A program made the position numbers and the translations under genes. This document shows, in pieces, positions 6,612 to 15,140 of a stretch of DNA of 64,000 bases; position 1 is the stretch's first letter, and every line of letters starts with the position of its first letter. The notes under the pieces were generated by a model. That model did no database searches and was not told where the DNA came from. It saw only the letters and a program-made list of their open reading frames with translations. Source of the stretch: Chromatiaceae bacterium (lineage in GTDB: Bacteria > Pseudomonadota > Gammaproteobacteria > Chromatiales > Chromatiaceae); the NCBI GenBank assembly GCA_019356535.1, contig CP037918.1, positions 372,001 to 436,000 on the forward strand, in the 5' to 3' direction.

Positions 6612-7087
6612 CAATCGGTACTCTTGTCGGATGGCCGTTCGAGCAGGTCGGCCGCCTGGGTGATCTGTTCGGCGCTGAGTTCCCGACGCTCTTCCTGCTG
6701 CCGGGCGCGTCGGATGGCGCGCAGCATGAAGATCACTGCGAGCACGAAGATCACGAAGGGGCCGATCCACAGCACCAGGGTCCTGCCTTCGAAAGCCGGC
6801 TTGTAACGTACGAAATCGCCATAGCGTTCGACCATGAAGTCGATGATCTCCTGCTTGCTCTTGCCGTCCTTGAGCATGCGGAAGACCTTGTGGCGCATGT
6901 CCTGTGCCAGTTCGGCGTTGGAGTCGGCGATATCCTGGTTCTGGCATACCAGACAGCGCAACTCGCTGGTCAGTTCCTTGAAGGTGCGTTCCTGTGCCGG
7001 GTTGTCGAAGTCATAGACCTCGATGGTGGTGGCCAAGGCTCCCAGGCTCAGGCTGGTCAGCAGCAGGATCAGCAGCAGTCGTTTCAT
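6611..7087 (-). CDS. ccmH: cytochrome c-type biogenesis protein CcmH
   Basis: A 158-residue thiol oxidoreductase with a signal peptide (LLLILLLTSLSLGALA), the conserved redox motif LRCLVCQNQ, and a single C-terminal membrane segment (LVLWIGPFVIFVLAVIFML). It reduces the haem-binding cysteines of apocytochromes in the ligation complex with CcmF and CcmI. This is the short form, without a fused CcmI domain. The gene overlaps ccmG and ccmI by four bases each. Confidence 0.95.
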   Translation of the reverse strand: MKRLLLILLLTSLSLGALATTIEVYDFDNPAQERTFKELTSELRCLVCQNQDIADSNAELAQDMRHKVFRMLKDGKSKQEIIDFMVERYGDFVRYKPAFEGRTLVLWIGPFVIFVLAVIFMLRAIRRARQQEERRELSAEQITQAADLLERPSDKSTD

Positions 7088-7620
7088 TGCTTGTCCTCGA
7101 ACCAGCGCGCGAACTTTTCGCGCCAGACAGTCTCGTTCAGTGCGCCCTTGTGCTTGACGCGAATGATGCCGTCGGCGTCGATCAGGAAGGTCTCGGGTGC
7201 GCCATACACCCCCCAGTCGATGGCGGCGGTGCTGTCGGGGTCGAAGGCGACGGCCACGAAGGGGTTACCGTTCTCGCGCAGCATGGCCTGGCCATCGGCG
7301 CGTTCATCACGCCAGTCGACGCCGACGATGGGAACGCCGCGCGCCTTCAATTGCAGCAGGTAGGGATGCTCGCGCCAGCACTCGGGACACCAAGTGCCCC
7401 AGAAATTGAGCAGCCAGGGTTTGCCCTTGTAAGCCGAGGGGCGTACCTGCTGCTGTGGGTCGAACAGTTCGGGCAGGGCGAACTCGGGCGCGGCACGGCC
7501 GATGAACTCAGTGGGGATGTCGCGTGGGTTGTATTCGCCCTCGCCCATCTGCTGCAGGACGTAGAAGAACAGGCCGGCCAGCGCCACGAAGATGCCGAGC
7601 GGGAGGATGGCCTTGTTCAT
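7084..7620 (-). CDS. ccmG: thiol:disulfide interchange protein CcmG (DsbE)
   Basis: A 178-residue protein with an N-terminal membrane anchor (LPLGIFVALAGLFFYVLQ) and a thioredoxin-fold domain containing NFWGTWCPECW. The acidic/proline-flanked site is typical of CcmG, which keeps apocytochrome CxxCH cysteines (or CcmH) reduced in the periplasm. VYGAPETFLID is the conserved cis-Pro segment. It overlaps ccmF and ccmH by four bases each. Confidence 0.95.
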   Translation of the reverse strand: MNKAILPLGIFVALAGLFFYVLQQMGEGEYNPRDIPTEFIGRAAPEFALPELFDPQQQVRPSAYKGKPWLLNFWGTWCPECWREHPYLLQLKARGVPIVGVDWRDERADGQAMLRENGNPFVAVAFDPDSTAAIDWGVYGAPETFLIDADGIIRVKHKGALNETVWREKFARWFEDKQ

Positions 7621-9578
7621 GCGCGGGCCTCCGCGGTATTGGCGGCGGTGCTGCGACGCTGTGCCAGCACCCGGTAACGACGGTCGGCGGCGGCCAGCAG
7701 GCCACCCAGGGCCATGATCACTGCGCCCAGCCAGAGCCAGCGCACGAAGGGTTTGTGATAGATGCGCAGGCTCCAGGCCTGTTTGCCTAGGTCTTCGCCC
7801 AGGGCGACGTAGAGGTCGCGGAACAGGCCGGCGTCGATGGCCGCCTCGGTCATCGGCATCTTCTGTACCAGGTAGGTGCGCTTCTGCGGGCGCAGCTCGG
7901 CGATGGTCTCGCCTTGCTGGTGCACGCTGATCGAGCCTTCGTAGGCGGTGTAGTTAGGCCCTTCGACGCTGGTCACGCCATTGAACTCGAAGGTGTAGTC
8001 GCCGATCTGGTAGGTCTCGCCGGGCGCCAGGCGAATGTCCTTTTCGGTGGAGTAGGTGGTGGTCATGGCGATGCCGATGACGAACACCCCGATGCCCAGG
8101 TGGCCGAGGATCATGCCCCAGAAGCCCAGCGGCACATGACGCAGGTTGGCGTGTGGGGTCAGGCGTTCGCGCAGCGCGGCCAGGGTGGCGGCGAGCACCC
8201 AGATTCCCAGGGTCAGGCCGAGCACGGTCATTGGGTTGGCGAAAGGTACGGCGAGCAGGCCCCAGGCCAGACCGAGCACCAGTGCGGCGATGGCGGGGAC
8301 GCGCAGCTTCTGCCACAGGCGGGCTGGTTCGTCACGCTTCCAGCGTGCCATGCTGCCAATGCCGATCAGCACCACCAGCGGCAGGGTAAGGATCGTGAAG
8401 ATGGTGTCGAAATAGGGACGTCCCACCGAGATCTTGCCCAGTTGCAGGGCATCCGAAATCAGCGGGTACAAGGTGCCCAGCAGCACGGCCACGGCCGAGA
8501 CCAGCAGGATTACGTTGTTGAGCAGCAGGAAGGTTTCGCGGGAGAGCATCTCGAAGCGCACGCTGCTCTTGATCTCGTTGGCGCGCATGGCATACAGCGC
8601 CAGCGAGGAGCCGACCACGGTGAACAGGAAGGCGAGGATGAATACCCCCCGTTCGGGATCGGAGGCGAAGGCATGCACCGAGGTGAGTACGCCGGAGCGT
8701 ACCAGGAAGGTGCCCAGCAGGCTGAGCGAGAAGGAGAAGATCGCCAGCAGCACGGTCCAGGCCTTGAAGGCGCCGCGCTTCTCGGTGACTGCCAACGAGT
8801 GCATCAGGGCAGTGCCGACCAGCCAGGGCATGAAAGAGGCGTTTTCCACCGGGTCCCAGAACCACCAGCCGCCCCAACCCAGCTCGTAGTAGGCCCACCA
8901 GCTGCCCAGGGTGATACCCAGGGTGAGGAACAGCCAGGCCACGTTGGTCCAGGGGCGTGACCAGCGCGCCCAGGCGGCATCCAGCCGGCCGCCGAGCATG
9001 GCCGCCACCGCGAAGGCGAAGGGAATGGCGAAGCCGACATAGCCCATGTAGAGCATGGGCGGGTGGAACACCAGCCCCGGATCCTGCAGCAGCGGATTGA
9101 GGTCGCGGCCTTCCGGGGCGGGGGGCATCAGGCGGTCGAAGGGGTTGGAGGTGAGGATCATGAACAGCAGGAAGCCCATGCTCACCAGACCGAGCACGCC
9201 GAGCACGCGCGCGACCACCACCTCGGGCACGCTGCGACTGAAGAAGGTGACCGCGGTGGTCCAGATGCCCAGGATCAGTGCCCACAGCAGCAGCGAGCCC
9301 TCGTGTGCGCCCCAGACCGCGGAGACCAGGTAGGGGGTGGGCAACCGGGTGTTGGAGTTCTGTGCTACGTACAGCACCGAGAAATCGTGTTGGAGGAAGC
9401 TCCAGGTGAGCAGGCCGAAGGCGATGGCCAGTACCAGCGCCTGGACACGGGCCGCCGGGCGTGCCAGAGCGATCCAGCTGCTGATGCCGCGTTGCGCGCC
9501 GATCAGGGGAAACACGCCCTGTACCACGGAGAGGGCCAGGGCCAGGGCCAGCATCAATTGTCCGAGTTCGGGGATCAT
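7617..9578 (-). CDS. ccmF: haem lyase CcmF
   Basis: A 653-residue polytopic membrane protein of the usual family length. The tryptophan-rich motif GWGGWWFWDPVENASFMPWL presents haem, and conserved histidines flank it (LVFHPPMLYMGY, LMHSLAV). CcmF takes haem from holo-CcmE, reduces it and ligates it to apocytochrome with CcmH and CcmI. The gene overlaps ccmG by four bases and is two bases from ccmE. Confidence 0.96.
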   Translation of the reverse strand: MIPELGQLMLALALALSVVQGVFPLIGAQRGISSWIALARPAARVQALVLAIAFGLLTWSFLQHDFSVLYVAQNSNTRLPTPYLVSAVWGAHEGSLLLWALILGIWTTAVTFFSRSVPEVVVARVLGVLGLVSMGFLLFMILTSNPFDRLMPPAPEGRDLNPLLQDPGLVFHPPMLYMGYVGFAIPFAFAVAAMLGGRLDAAWARWSRPWTNVAWLFLTLGITLGSWWAYYELGWGGWWFWDPVENASFMPWLVGTALMHSLAVTEKRGAFKAWTVLLAIFSFSLSLLGTFLVRSGVLTSVHAFASDPERGVFILAFLFTVVGSSLALYAMRANEIKSSVRFEMLSRETFLLLNNVILLVSAVAVLLGTLYPLISDALQLGKISVGRPYFDTIFTILTLPLVVLIGIGSMARWKRDEPARLWQKLRVPAIAALVLGLAWGLLAVPFANPMTVLGLTLGIWVLAATLAALRERLTPHANLRHVPLGFWGMILGHLGIGVFVIGIAMTTTYSTEKDIRLAPGETYQIGDYTFEFNGVTSVEGPNYTAYEGSISVHQQGETIAELRPQKRTYLVQKMPMTEAAIDAGLFRDLYVALGEDLGKQAWSLRIYHKPFVRWLWLGAVIMALGGLLAAADRRYRVLAQRRSTAANTAEARA

Positions 9579-9580
9579 GT

Positions 9581-10036
9581 TCAGTTACCTGCGGCGGTGG
9601 TTTCCATGCGCGCCTTCTCGCCGGCCTTCATGGCGGCGGCGACCTCGGGCGGCATGTAGTTTTCGTCGTGCTTGGCCAGGACCTCGTCGGCCACGAATAC
9701 GCCGTCGGCGTTCAGCTTGCCCTGGGCGATCACACCCTGGCCCTCGGCGAACAGGTCGGGCAGGATGCCCTGGTAGGCGACGGGGATCTTCTTGTGGAAG
9801 TCGGTGACCACGAAGCGCACGGTAAGATCCCCCTCGGCGCGCTGCACACTGCCTTTCTCTACCATGCCGCCAAGGCGGAAGACGTGATCGGCGGGAGCCT
9901 TTCCCTCGGCCACTTCGGTGGGCGAGAAGAAATACGAGAGATTGCCTTCGAGGGCGTTCAGGACCAGGGAGGTGGCCAGACCGAGGATCGCCAGGCCGGC
10001 GGCCACCAGGATCAGGCGCTTGTGACGGGCTTTCAT
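9581..10036 (-). CDS. ccmE: haem chaperone CcmE
   Basis: A 151-residue protein with an N-terminal membrane anchor ([20 protein letters not shown]) and an OB-fold periplasmic domain. It includes the VEKGSVQR and [20 protein letters not shown] segments and the haem-attachment region [13 protein letters not shown], with the covalent His. The ATG at 10036 was chosen by family alignment and overlaps the ccmD stop. A long in-frame extension upstream would run through ccmD and is not real. Confidence 0.95.
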   Translation of the reverse strand: MKARHKRLILVAAGLAILGLATSLVLNALEGNLSYFFSPTEVAEGKAPADHVFRLGGMVEKGSVQRAEGDLTVRFVVTDFHKKIPVAYQGILPDLFAEGQGVIAQGKLNADGVFVADEVLAKHDENYMPPEVAAAMKAGEKARMETTAAGN

Positions 10037-10206
10037 CGTTTGTTGGTCTCCAGGCGGTTGAGGCGTGCGATCTGGCGCTGGATGCGCGCTGCGCGCGAGC
10101 GCAACAGCAGGGGTTCGAGGATCATGCAGGCGGCGGTCACCCCGAAGGAACCCCACACGTAGAGGGCGTATTTGCCCATGTCCAGTTTTTCGAGAATGCT
10201 GCTCAT
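10033..10206 (-). CDS. ccmD: haem exporter accessory protein CcmD
   Basis: A 57-residue single-span membrane protein. The hydrophobic stretch [20 protein letters not shown] is followed by a basic cytoplasmic tail ([18 protein letters not shown]). CcmD helps release holo-CcmE from the CcmABC complex. It is placed between ccmC and ccmE with four-base overlaps on both sides. Confidence 0.93.
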   Translation of the reverse strand: MSSILEKLDMGKYALYVWGSFGVTAACMILEPLLLRSRAARIQRQIARLNRLETNKR

Positions 10207-10952
10207 GCCCGATCTCCGATCAGTTCTCGTACCCAGGTGGCCCCCATCTCGCGCTCTAGGATGATGGCGCGTACCCGCACCATGGCGGCGGCGATGCTGT
10301 AGGCCCAGAAGCCCAGGGCCATGATGAGCATGGTCTGCAACATGGTCTCGTCCATGCTCGTCTGGCCGTTCATCTTGATGGTGGCCCCCTGGTGCAGGGT
10401 GTTCCACCACTTCACCGAGAAATAGATGATGGGTACGTTGACCACCCCGACCAGCAACAGGATGGCGCCGGCACGGTCAGCGCGGCGGCGGTCGTCGATG
10501 GCGCCGACCAGCGCCATATAGCCGAGGTAGAGGAACAGCAGGATCAGTTCAGAGGTGATGCGTGCGTCCCACACCCACCAGGTGCCCCACATGGGCTTGC
10601 CCCAGAAGGAGCCGGTCCACAGCGAGACGAAGGCGAACATGGCCCCGGTGGGGGCCAGCGCCTGGGCCATCATCGCCGAGAGCCGGGTGTTGAAGATCAG
10701 GCCGATGGCGCTCCAGCCGGCCATCACGATATAGATGAACATCGACATCCAGGAAGCTGGCACGTGGATGAAGATGATGCGGTAGCCGTCGCCCTGCTTG
10801 TAGTCGACCGGTGCGACAAAAAAGCTCATGTACAGGCCGATGCCAATGAGCACGATCGCCAGCACCCAGAAAATCGGGGCCAGTCGACCGGCCAGTGGAT
10901 AAAAGGTGGCGGGTGAGGAAAACTTGAACCAGTTGATCAGCCTGTTCTGCAT
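10203..10952 (-). CDS. ccmC: haem exporter permease CcmC
   Basis: A 249-residue six-span membrane protein with the tryptophan-rich motif [20 protein letters not shown] and flanking histidines that position haem for transfer to CcmE. The start at 10952 ([11 protein letters not shown]) matches the family; an upstream extension to 11033 is not typical. A gap of about 140 bases separates it from ccmB with no recognised feature, a wider break than at the other ccm junctions. Confidence 0.94.
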   Translation of the reverse strand: MQNRLINWFKFSSPATFYPLAGRLAPIFWVLAIVLIGIGLYMSFFVAPVDYKQGDGYRIIFIHVPASWMSMFIYIVMAGWSAIGLIFNTRLSAMMAQALAPTGAMFAFVSLWTGSFWGKPMWGTWWVWDARITSELILLFLYLGYMALVGAIDDRRRADRAGAILLLVGVVNVPIIYFSVKWWNTLHQGATIKMNGQTSMDETMLQTMLIMALGFWAYSIAAAMVRVRAIILEREMGATWVRELIGDRA

Positions 10953-11090
10953 GTGATTGCTATGTCGGAGGGTGCTTCGGGCGATCCAGAGGTTAACCGA
11001 TGAACTAGACCTGCGCAAAAAGCGCAAGTTCATCCTTCCACAGCAGGTTCATGGGTTTTTGACGCAGGTCATGCCGGCCTGCGAACGTGG

Positions 11091-11759
11091 TCACTCGTTG
11101 GCGATTCGCAGTGCGGCAGCAGTGGCCAGCGGGGTGCCGAGGATGGCCACCAGGAGGATGGCACCGAGCATCGAAAGATGCGCGCCGCCGCCCAGGCCCG
11201 AGGTGGTCGCTTCCACCGCGCCGGCGCCGAAGATCAGCACCGGGATGTAGAGTGGCAGCACTAGCAGCGCCACCAGCACGCCGCCCGAGCGCAGGCCCAG
11301 AGTGAGTGCCGCGCCGATGGCCCCCAGTAGACTCAATGTAGGAGTGCCGAGCAGCAGCGACCAGACCATGACGCTCAGGGCCTCGGCTGAGAGGTCGTAC
11401 TGCAGGCCCAGAACCGGGGCCATGATCACCAGCGGCAGACCGGTGATCAGCCAGTGCGCGATCACCTTGCCGATAACCAGTACTGGCAGCGGTTGCGGGG
11501 CCAGCAGTATCTGTTCCAGGGTGCCGTCGCGATGGTCGGCCAGGAACAGTTGCTCGAGTGCCAGCATGGAGGCAAGCAGGGCGCCTACCCAGACCACCCC
11601 GGGGGCTATCAGGCGCAGGGTGTCGAGTTCCGGGCCGATGCCCAGCGGGAACAGGCTGACCACGATGAGGAAGAAGATCAGGGTGGTGAACACATCGGTG
11701 CGCCGGCGCAGGGCGATGGTCACGTCGCGGCGTACGATCCAGAGCAGCGCCTCAAGCAT
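11091..11759 (-). CDS. ccmB: haem exporter permease CcmB
   Basis: A 222-residue six-span permease, collinear with the CcmB family (RRDVTIALRRRTDVFTTLIFF at the start, then AALRIANE at the end). With CcmA it forms the ABC transporter that drives release of haem-loaded CcmE. It overlaps ccmA by eight bases. Confidence 0.94.
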   Translation of the reverse strand: MLEALLWIVRRDVTIALRRRTDVFTTLIFFLIVVSLFPLGIGPELDTLRLIAPGVVWVGALLASMLALEQLFLADHRDGTLEQILLAPQPLPVLVIGKVIAHWLITGLPLVIMAPVLGLQYDLSAEALSVMVWSLLLGTPTLSLLGAIGAALTLGLRSGGVLVALLVLPLYIPVLIFGAGAVEATTSGLGGGAHLSMLGAILLVAILGTPLATAAALRIANE

Positions 11760-12408
11760 GGCTGACCTCCGGAACCTCCTGCCCCAGCGTCACACGGAAG
11801 GCCGTGTCGCAGGTCAGTTCAACCTCCTGGTGGGTGGTGAGTACGACCATGCCGCCGCGTGCCAGATGGTCGCGGATCACCGCCTGCAGGGCCTCCACCG
11901 CGGCCACGTCCAGGGCGCTGAAGGGTTCGTCCAGGATCCACAGTGCTGCCTGGCTGCACCACAGACGGGCCAGTGCCACGCGACGCTTCTGTCCCTGCGA
12001 GAGGTGCTTGATCGGCAGATCCTCGTGGCCGCGCAGGCCGATGTCTTCCATCAGCCGCCATGCGGCCTTCTCGCTCAGGGGGCGGTTGCGCACCGCGTTG
12101 TCCATACGCAGGTTCTCGATGGCATTGAGATCGCCCTTCAGCGCGTTGAGGTGACCGAGGTAGAGCAGTTCGTCGTGGAAGGCATCGCGCTGGCGGCGGA
12201 TGGAGGTGCCGTTCCACAACACCTCGCCCGATTCCGGTTGCAGCAGCCCGGCCAGGGTGCGCAGTAGGGTGGTCTTGCCGCTGCCGTTGGGGCCGCGCAG
12301 GTACATCAGCTGACCACTCTCCAGAGTAAAATTCAGGCAGTGAAACAGCTGCCGGTCGCCCCGGCAGCAGCAGAGGTCTCGAGTTTCCAAGCGGTGGGTT
12401 GGATTCAC
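11752..12408 (-). CDS. ccmA: haem exporter ATPase CcmA
   Basis: A 218-residue ABC ATPase with Walker A GPNGSGKTTL, signature LSQGQKRRVALARL, Walker B LWILDEPFSALD and the H-loop LTTHQ. It is the first gene of ccmABCDEFGHI. ATP hydrolysis powers release of holo-CcmE from CcmC/CcmD. The 184 bases upstream, up to the divergent regulator at 12593, should hold the operon promoter. I see no clear operator there. Confidence 0.95.
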   Translation of the reverse strand: MNPTHRLETRDLCCCRGDRQLFHCLNFTLESGQLMYLRGPNGSGKTTLLRTLAGLLQPESGEVLWNGTSIRRQRDAFHDELLYLGHLNALKGDLNAIENLRMDNAVRNRPLSEKAAWRLMEDIGLRGHEDLPIKHLSQGQKRRVALARLWCSQAALWILDEPFSALDVAAVEALQAVIRDHLARGGMVVLTTHQEVELTCDTAFRVTLGQEVPEVSHA

Positions 12409-12592
12409 GTCTCGGCTTCTGGTCGAGGGCTGCTGAGGATCGGCAGTCTACACCATCGGACCGCGCTGCGGGTTTACCCCTCATGCAATTCGGGGGAACT
12501 CGTGCAAAGATTGATGAAAGACCCGCTTTCGCGGGGGCAAGAGTGCCGGTGTCGGCGTGACGCCGTCGAGTTCCTGGATAAAGAGAGATTGC

Positions 12593-13333
12593 ATGTCCAA
12601 GTTCCTGAAGCCGCGTGCCCAGCCGACCCAGTGCGCGGTCTGCCCCATCCGCCAGAACGCCTTGTTCCAGGTGGTGCCGGTCAGCTATATAAATGATGCT
12701 CAGTCGCGGCGTACCGACCAGTATCATCTGCCAGCGCGGCGCCTGCTCTATGAGGAGGGGGCGCCGGCGACCATGGCCTACACCCTCTACGAAGGCTGGT
12801 TGATGTTATATCGTTCGGATTCCGAAGGGCGCCGCCAAGGGCTGCGCGTGGCCCTGCCCGGCGACTTCCTGGGCTACATGCCGCCCGGCGAGGGTTATAT
12901 CCACCATTCCGCACTGGCGATCACCAACGCGGTGGTTTGCGGCTTTCGTCAGGAAGGTCTGCACGAGATGATGGGCAAACATCCTGATCTGGCCGCACAC
13001 ATCACCCGTATCCAGGCACACTACATGGCCAGTTACCAGAGCGCCATGCTGGGTCTGGGGCGCAAGACTGCAGAGCAGCGCATTGCCTTCCTGATCGCCG
13101 AGCTGTTCCACCGGCTGCGCAAGCGGCGTCTGTTGGCGGAAGATGCCACCATCATGCCGTTCCCGCTCACCCAGGAGATGATCGGCGACATGACGGGCCT
13201 GACCCCGGTGCATACCAACCGCGTCATGCGGCGCCTGCGGTTGGACGGCATCCTGCGCGTCGAGCGACAGCGGCTGGAGATTCTCGATCTGGATGCCCTG
13301 GTTCGTCTGGGCGAATTTGTCGAAACCGAGTAG
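12593..13333 (+). CDS. Crp/Fnr-family transcriptional regulator
   Basis: A 246-residue protein with an N-terminal cyclic-nucleotide-binding-like beta domain (YHLPARRLLYEEGAPATMAY, LPGDFLGYM) and a C-terminal winged helix (FPLTQEMIGDMTGLTPVHTNRVMRRLRLDGIL). A CAVC pair lies near residue 16, but the fuller Fnr cysteine spacing is not seen, so oxygen sensing by a 4Fe-4S cluster is uncertain. It is divergent from the ccm operon and upstream of a cytochrome gene, which suggests a role in respiratory gene control (inference). The ATG at 12593 is preceded by AAAGAGAG. Confidence 0.85.
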   Translation: MSKFLKPRAQPTQCAVCPIRQNALFQVVPVSYINDAQSRRTDQYHLPARRLLYEEGAPATMAYTLYEGWLMLYRSDSEGRRQGLRVALPGDFLGYMPPGEGYIHHSALAITNAVVCGFRQEGLHEMMGKHPDLAAHITRIQAHYMASYQSAMLGLGRKTAEQRIAFLIAELFHRLRKRRLLAEDATIMPFPLTQEMIGDMTGLTPVHTNRVMRRLRLDGILRVERQRLEILDLDALVRLGEFVETE

Positions 13334-13427
13334 TTCTCCCTGCCGGGGCATAGGTAATTGCTTCGCCAGCCGGTATAATCGCCGCCGAATTTTTACCCTT
13401 TCGATCTATTTTTCACGGGAGATTGCC

Positions 13428-14237
13428 GTGTCTGCACAAAACGATTCTGGTTTCTTGCGCATGTTTCTCTTCGTTCTGGGCGCTCTAGTCGCCTTTACCA
13501 TCCTCATCATGTTCGCTGCCGGCACGGTGAGTGAAAAACTCGAGGAGAAACAGGGCAGCGATAGCCGCAAGCAGGCCGCAATCGCCGAGCGCATCAAGCC
13601 GGTGGGCGAGGTGGCCGTGGCCAAGGCCGGTGCCGCGCCCGCTGCGCCGCGTTCCGGCAAGGAAGTGGTCGGTGCCGTCTGCGGTGCCTGTCACGCCACC
13701 GGCGCGCTGAATGCGCCCAAGATTGGCAGCGCCGATCAGTGGCAGCCGCGTTTCGACGCCAATGGCGGGCTCGATGGCCTGGTCAAGAGCGCCATCGCCG
13801 GCAAGGGTTCCATGCCTCCGCGCGGGGGGGGCAATGTCAGCGACGAGGAGTTGCGTAATGCTATTGCCTACATGTTGAAGGAAGCCGGTATCGATGCTGG
13901 CGCTGGCGGCGCCAAGGCTGCGGCTGCCCCCGATAACCCCGTGCAGGCCGTGACGCAGGCTGCCGGCCAGTCTGCAGCCCCTGCCGCCGAAGATGCCAGT
14001 GCGCTGGCACAGTCCAAGGGTTGCCTGGGCTGTCACCAAGTGGCAGCCAAGGTGCTTGGTCCGGCCTACAAGGATGTCGCGGCCAAGTATCGTGGGGATG
14101 CGGGTGCCGTGGAGCGGCTGGTAGCCAAGGTCAAGTCCGGTGGTACCGGCGTCTGGGGGCAGATCCCCATGCCGCCCAACAACGTGAGTGACGAGGAAGC
14201 CACCCGGTTGGTGAAGTGGATCCTCAGCCTGCAGTAA
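13428..14237 (+). CDS. membrane-anchored two-domain cytochrome c (c5-like plus c551-like)
   Basis: A 269-residue protein. One N-terminal membrane segment (LFVLGALVAFTILIMFAAGTV) is followed by a first haem domain with CGACH, typical of cytochrome c5 (IAGKGSMPPRGG, YML). An Ala/Pro linker (about residues 155-185) leads to a second domain with CLGCH and an axial-Met region IPMPPNNVSDEEA like cytochrome c551/c552. It probably carries electrons from the bc1 complex to an oxidase or reductase while tethered to the membrane. The GTG start at 13428 follows CACGGGAG. Two terminators follow the stop. Confidence 0.85.
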   Translation: MSAQNDSGFLRMFLFVLGALVAFTILIMFAAGTVSEKLEEKQGSDSRKQAAIAERIKPVGEVAVAKAGAAPAAPRSGKEVVGAVCGACHATGALNAPKIGSADQWQPRFDANGGLDGLVKSAIAGKGSMPPRGGGNVSDEELRNAIAYMLKEAGIDAGAGGAKAAAAPDNPVQAVTQAAGQSAAPAAEDASALAQSKGCLGCHQVAAKVLGPAYKDVAAKYRGDAGAVERLVAKVKSGGTGVWGQIPMPPNNVSDEEATRLVKWILSLQ

Positions 14238-14280
14238 TCGGTCGGCAGCCTCAGGTTGCCTGATCCACGCCGGCTTGATG

Positions 14281-14307
14281 GGCCCCGCCTTCGTAGGCGG
14301 GGCCTTT
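14281..14307. terminator. Rho-independent terminator after the two-haem cytochrome gene
   Basis: The stem GGCCCCGCCT / AGGCGGGGCC with a TCGT loop, followed by TTTT, lies 44 bases after the cytochrome stop. Confidence 0.85.
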
Positions 14308-14330
14308 TCAGTTGCCTGGCCGTGGCGCAC

Positions 14331-14359
14331 AAAAAACCCCGCCACAAGGGCGGGGTTTT
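14331..14359. terminator. second terminator facing the sulfur globule gene
   Basis: AAAAAACCCCGCC…GGGCGGGGTTTT forms a stem flanked by A and T runs. It fits termination of the minus-strand sulfur globule transcript and works in both directions. Confidence 0.85.
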
Positions 14360-14381
14360 GCCATATGAACGGATGCTGATC

Positions 14382-14723
14382 TTACTGAGCAGCCGGGGCC
14401 TGTGGGGCGGCGGGGGCGGCAGCGGGAGCCGGAGCGGCGGCCGGTGCCACCGGGGCGCCATAGTAGTAGGGCGCATAGTAGGGCTGGTCGTAACCATAGC
14501 CCGAGAAGTTGCCGTCAGTCGAGCCGTTGCCCTTGAAGTCGCCAGCGGTCTTGCCACGGCCTTTGAAGGTCATGGAGAAGGTGGCCTCGCCTTCGGCGTT
14601 GCCGTTGCCGACGAAGTCGCCGTTGCCGTTGTAGGTGCCATTGGTGGCGCCGTTGTTGGAATCCCAGAAGGCTGCGGCCTGAGCGGAGGCGATGATGGCA
14701 GCGATAGCGATGATCTTTTTCAT
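14382..14723 (-). CDS. sulfur globule protein family
   Basis: A 113-residue secreted protein. A short signal peptide (KKIIAIAAIIASAQA) precedes a Gly/Asn-rich repeat region (NGNGDFVGNGNAEGEATFSM, GRGK…GDFKGNGSTDGNFSGYGY), a Tyr-rich patch (YYAPYYYGAP) and an Ala/Pro tail. This composition matches the sulfur globule envelope proteins of purple and colourless sulfur bacteria, which coat periplasmic elemental sulfur deposits. The start is marked by an AAGGAGAG site at 14729-14736, and a near-consensus promoter lies upstream. High expression is expected. It is the best marker in the window for a sulfur-oxidising lifestyle. Confidence 0.8.
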   Translation of the reverse strand: MKKIIAIAAIIASAQAAAFWDSNNGATNGTYNGNGDFVGNGNAEGEATFSMTFKGRGKTAGDFKGNGSTDGNFSGYGYDQPYYAPYYYGAPVAPAAAPAPAAAPAAPQAPAAQ

Positions 14724-14796
14724 GACAACTCTCCTTGTGAATTCGGTGTTACGAGGTTCGGGGGTTCGGCGATACTGCTGCCGGCTCTCAGCAAAA

Positions 14797-14824
14797 AGTA
14801 TATGAGAAAATAATTAAATGTCAA
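14797..14824 (-). promoter_or_regulatory. strong sigma-70 type promoter of the sulfur globule gene
   Basis: Read on the minus strand, TTGACA (14824-14819) is followed by a 16-base AT-rich spacer and TATACT (14802-14797). The -35 box is perfect and the -10 box has one mismatch. It lies about 75 bases upstream of the start codon, leaving a leader that contains the AAGGAGAG ribosome binding site. Confidence 0.75.
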
Positions 14825-15140
14825 TACTGTGAAAAAGGTGGGCCGGCGCCCTCCCTTTTTCTCCATGCATGAAGGAATTCAGCCCCCTGCCAGCCTTTCC
14901 CTCAAGCGAGCAAGGAGCCTGGCCGGGAGTTTCCCGATGTGCCGATTTTTCATCCGGCAGTGTGCAGAAGGCCGATACGCTTGGCGTGTGCGCGGTTTTT
15001 GGATATGGTTCGGGCTTTCAGGCATTCGGACGACTGCACCATGGCGCTGGCAGCCCACCACAGAAAGGAAAAGACCACGCGATGGCGCTGAGCGCCGCCG
15101 TGTCGCTGTTCCTTGTCTTTCTGTCTGCGTGGAGTCCCTC
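14825..15140. other. non-coding leader region upstream of trpE
   Basis: This stretch separates the divergent sulfur globule promoter from trpE. A 16-codon open frame starting ATGGCGCTGGCAGCC contains one Trp codon near its end, but there is no Trp-Trp run and no clear attenuator hairpin with a T-run. No operator was recognised. Confidence 0.5.

Noticed and set aside
15041..15091. Short frame with one Trp codon as a trp leader peptide
   Set aside because: Only a single Trp codon, no attenuator hairpin with T run, and no good ribosome binding site.
14829..15140. In-frame N-terminal extension of trpE
   Set aside because: The extension lacks family similarity and the ATG at 15141 gives the normal TrpE start.
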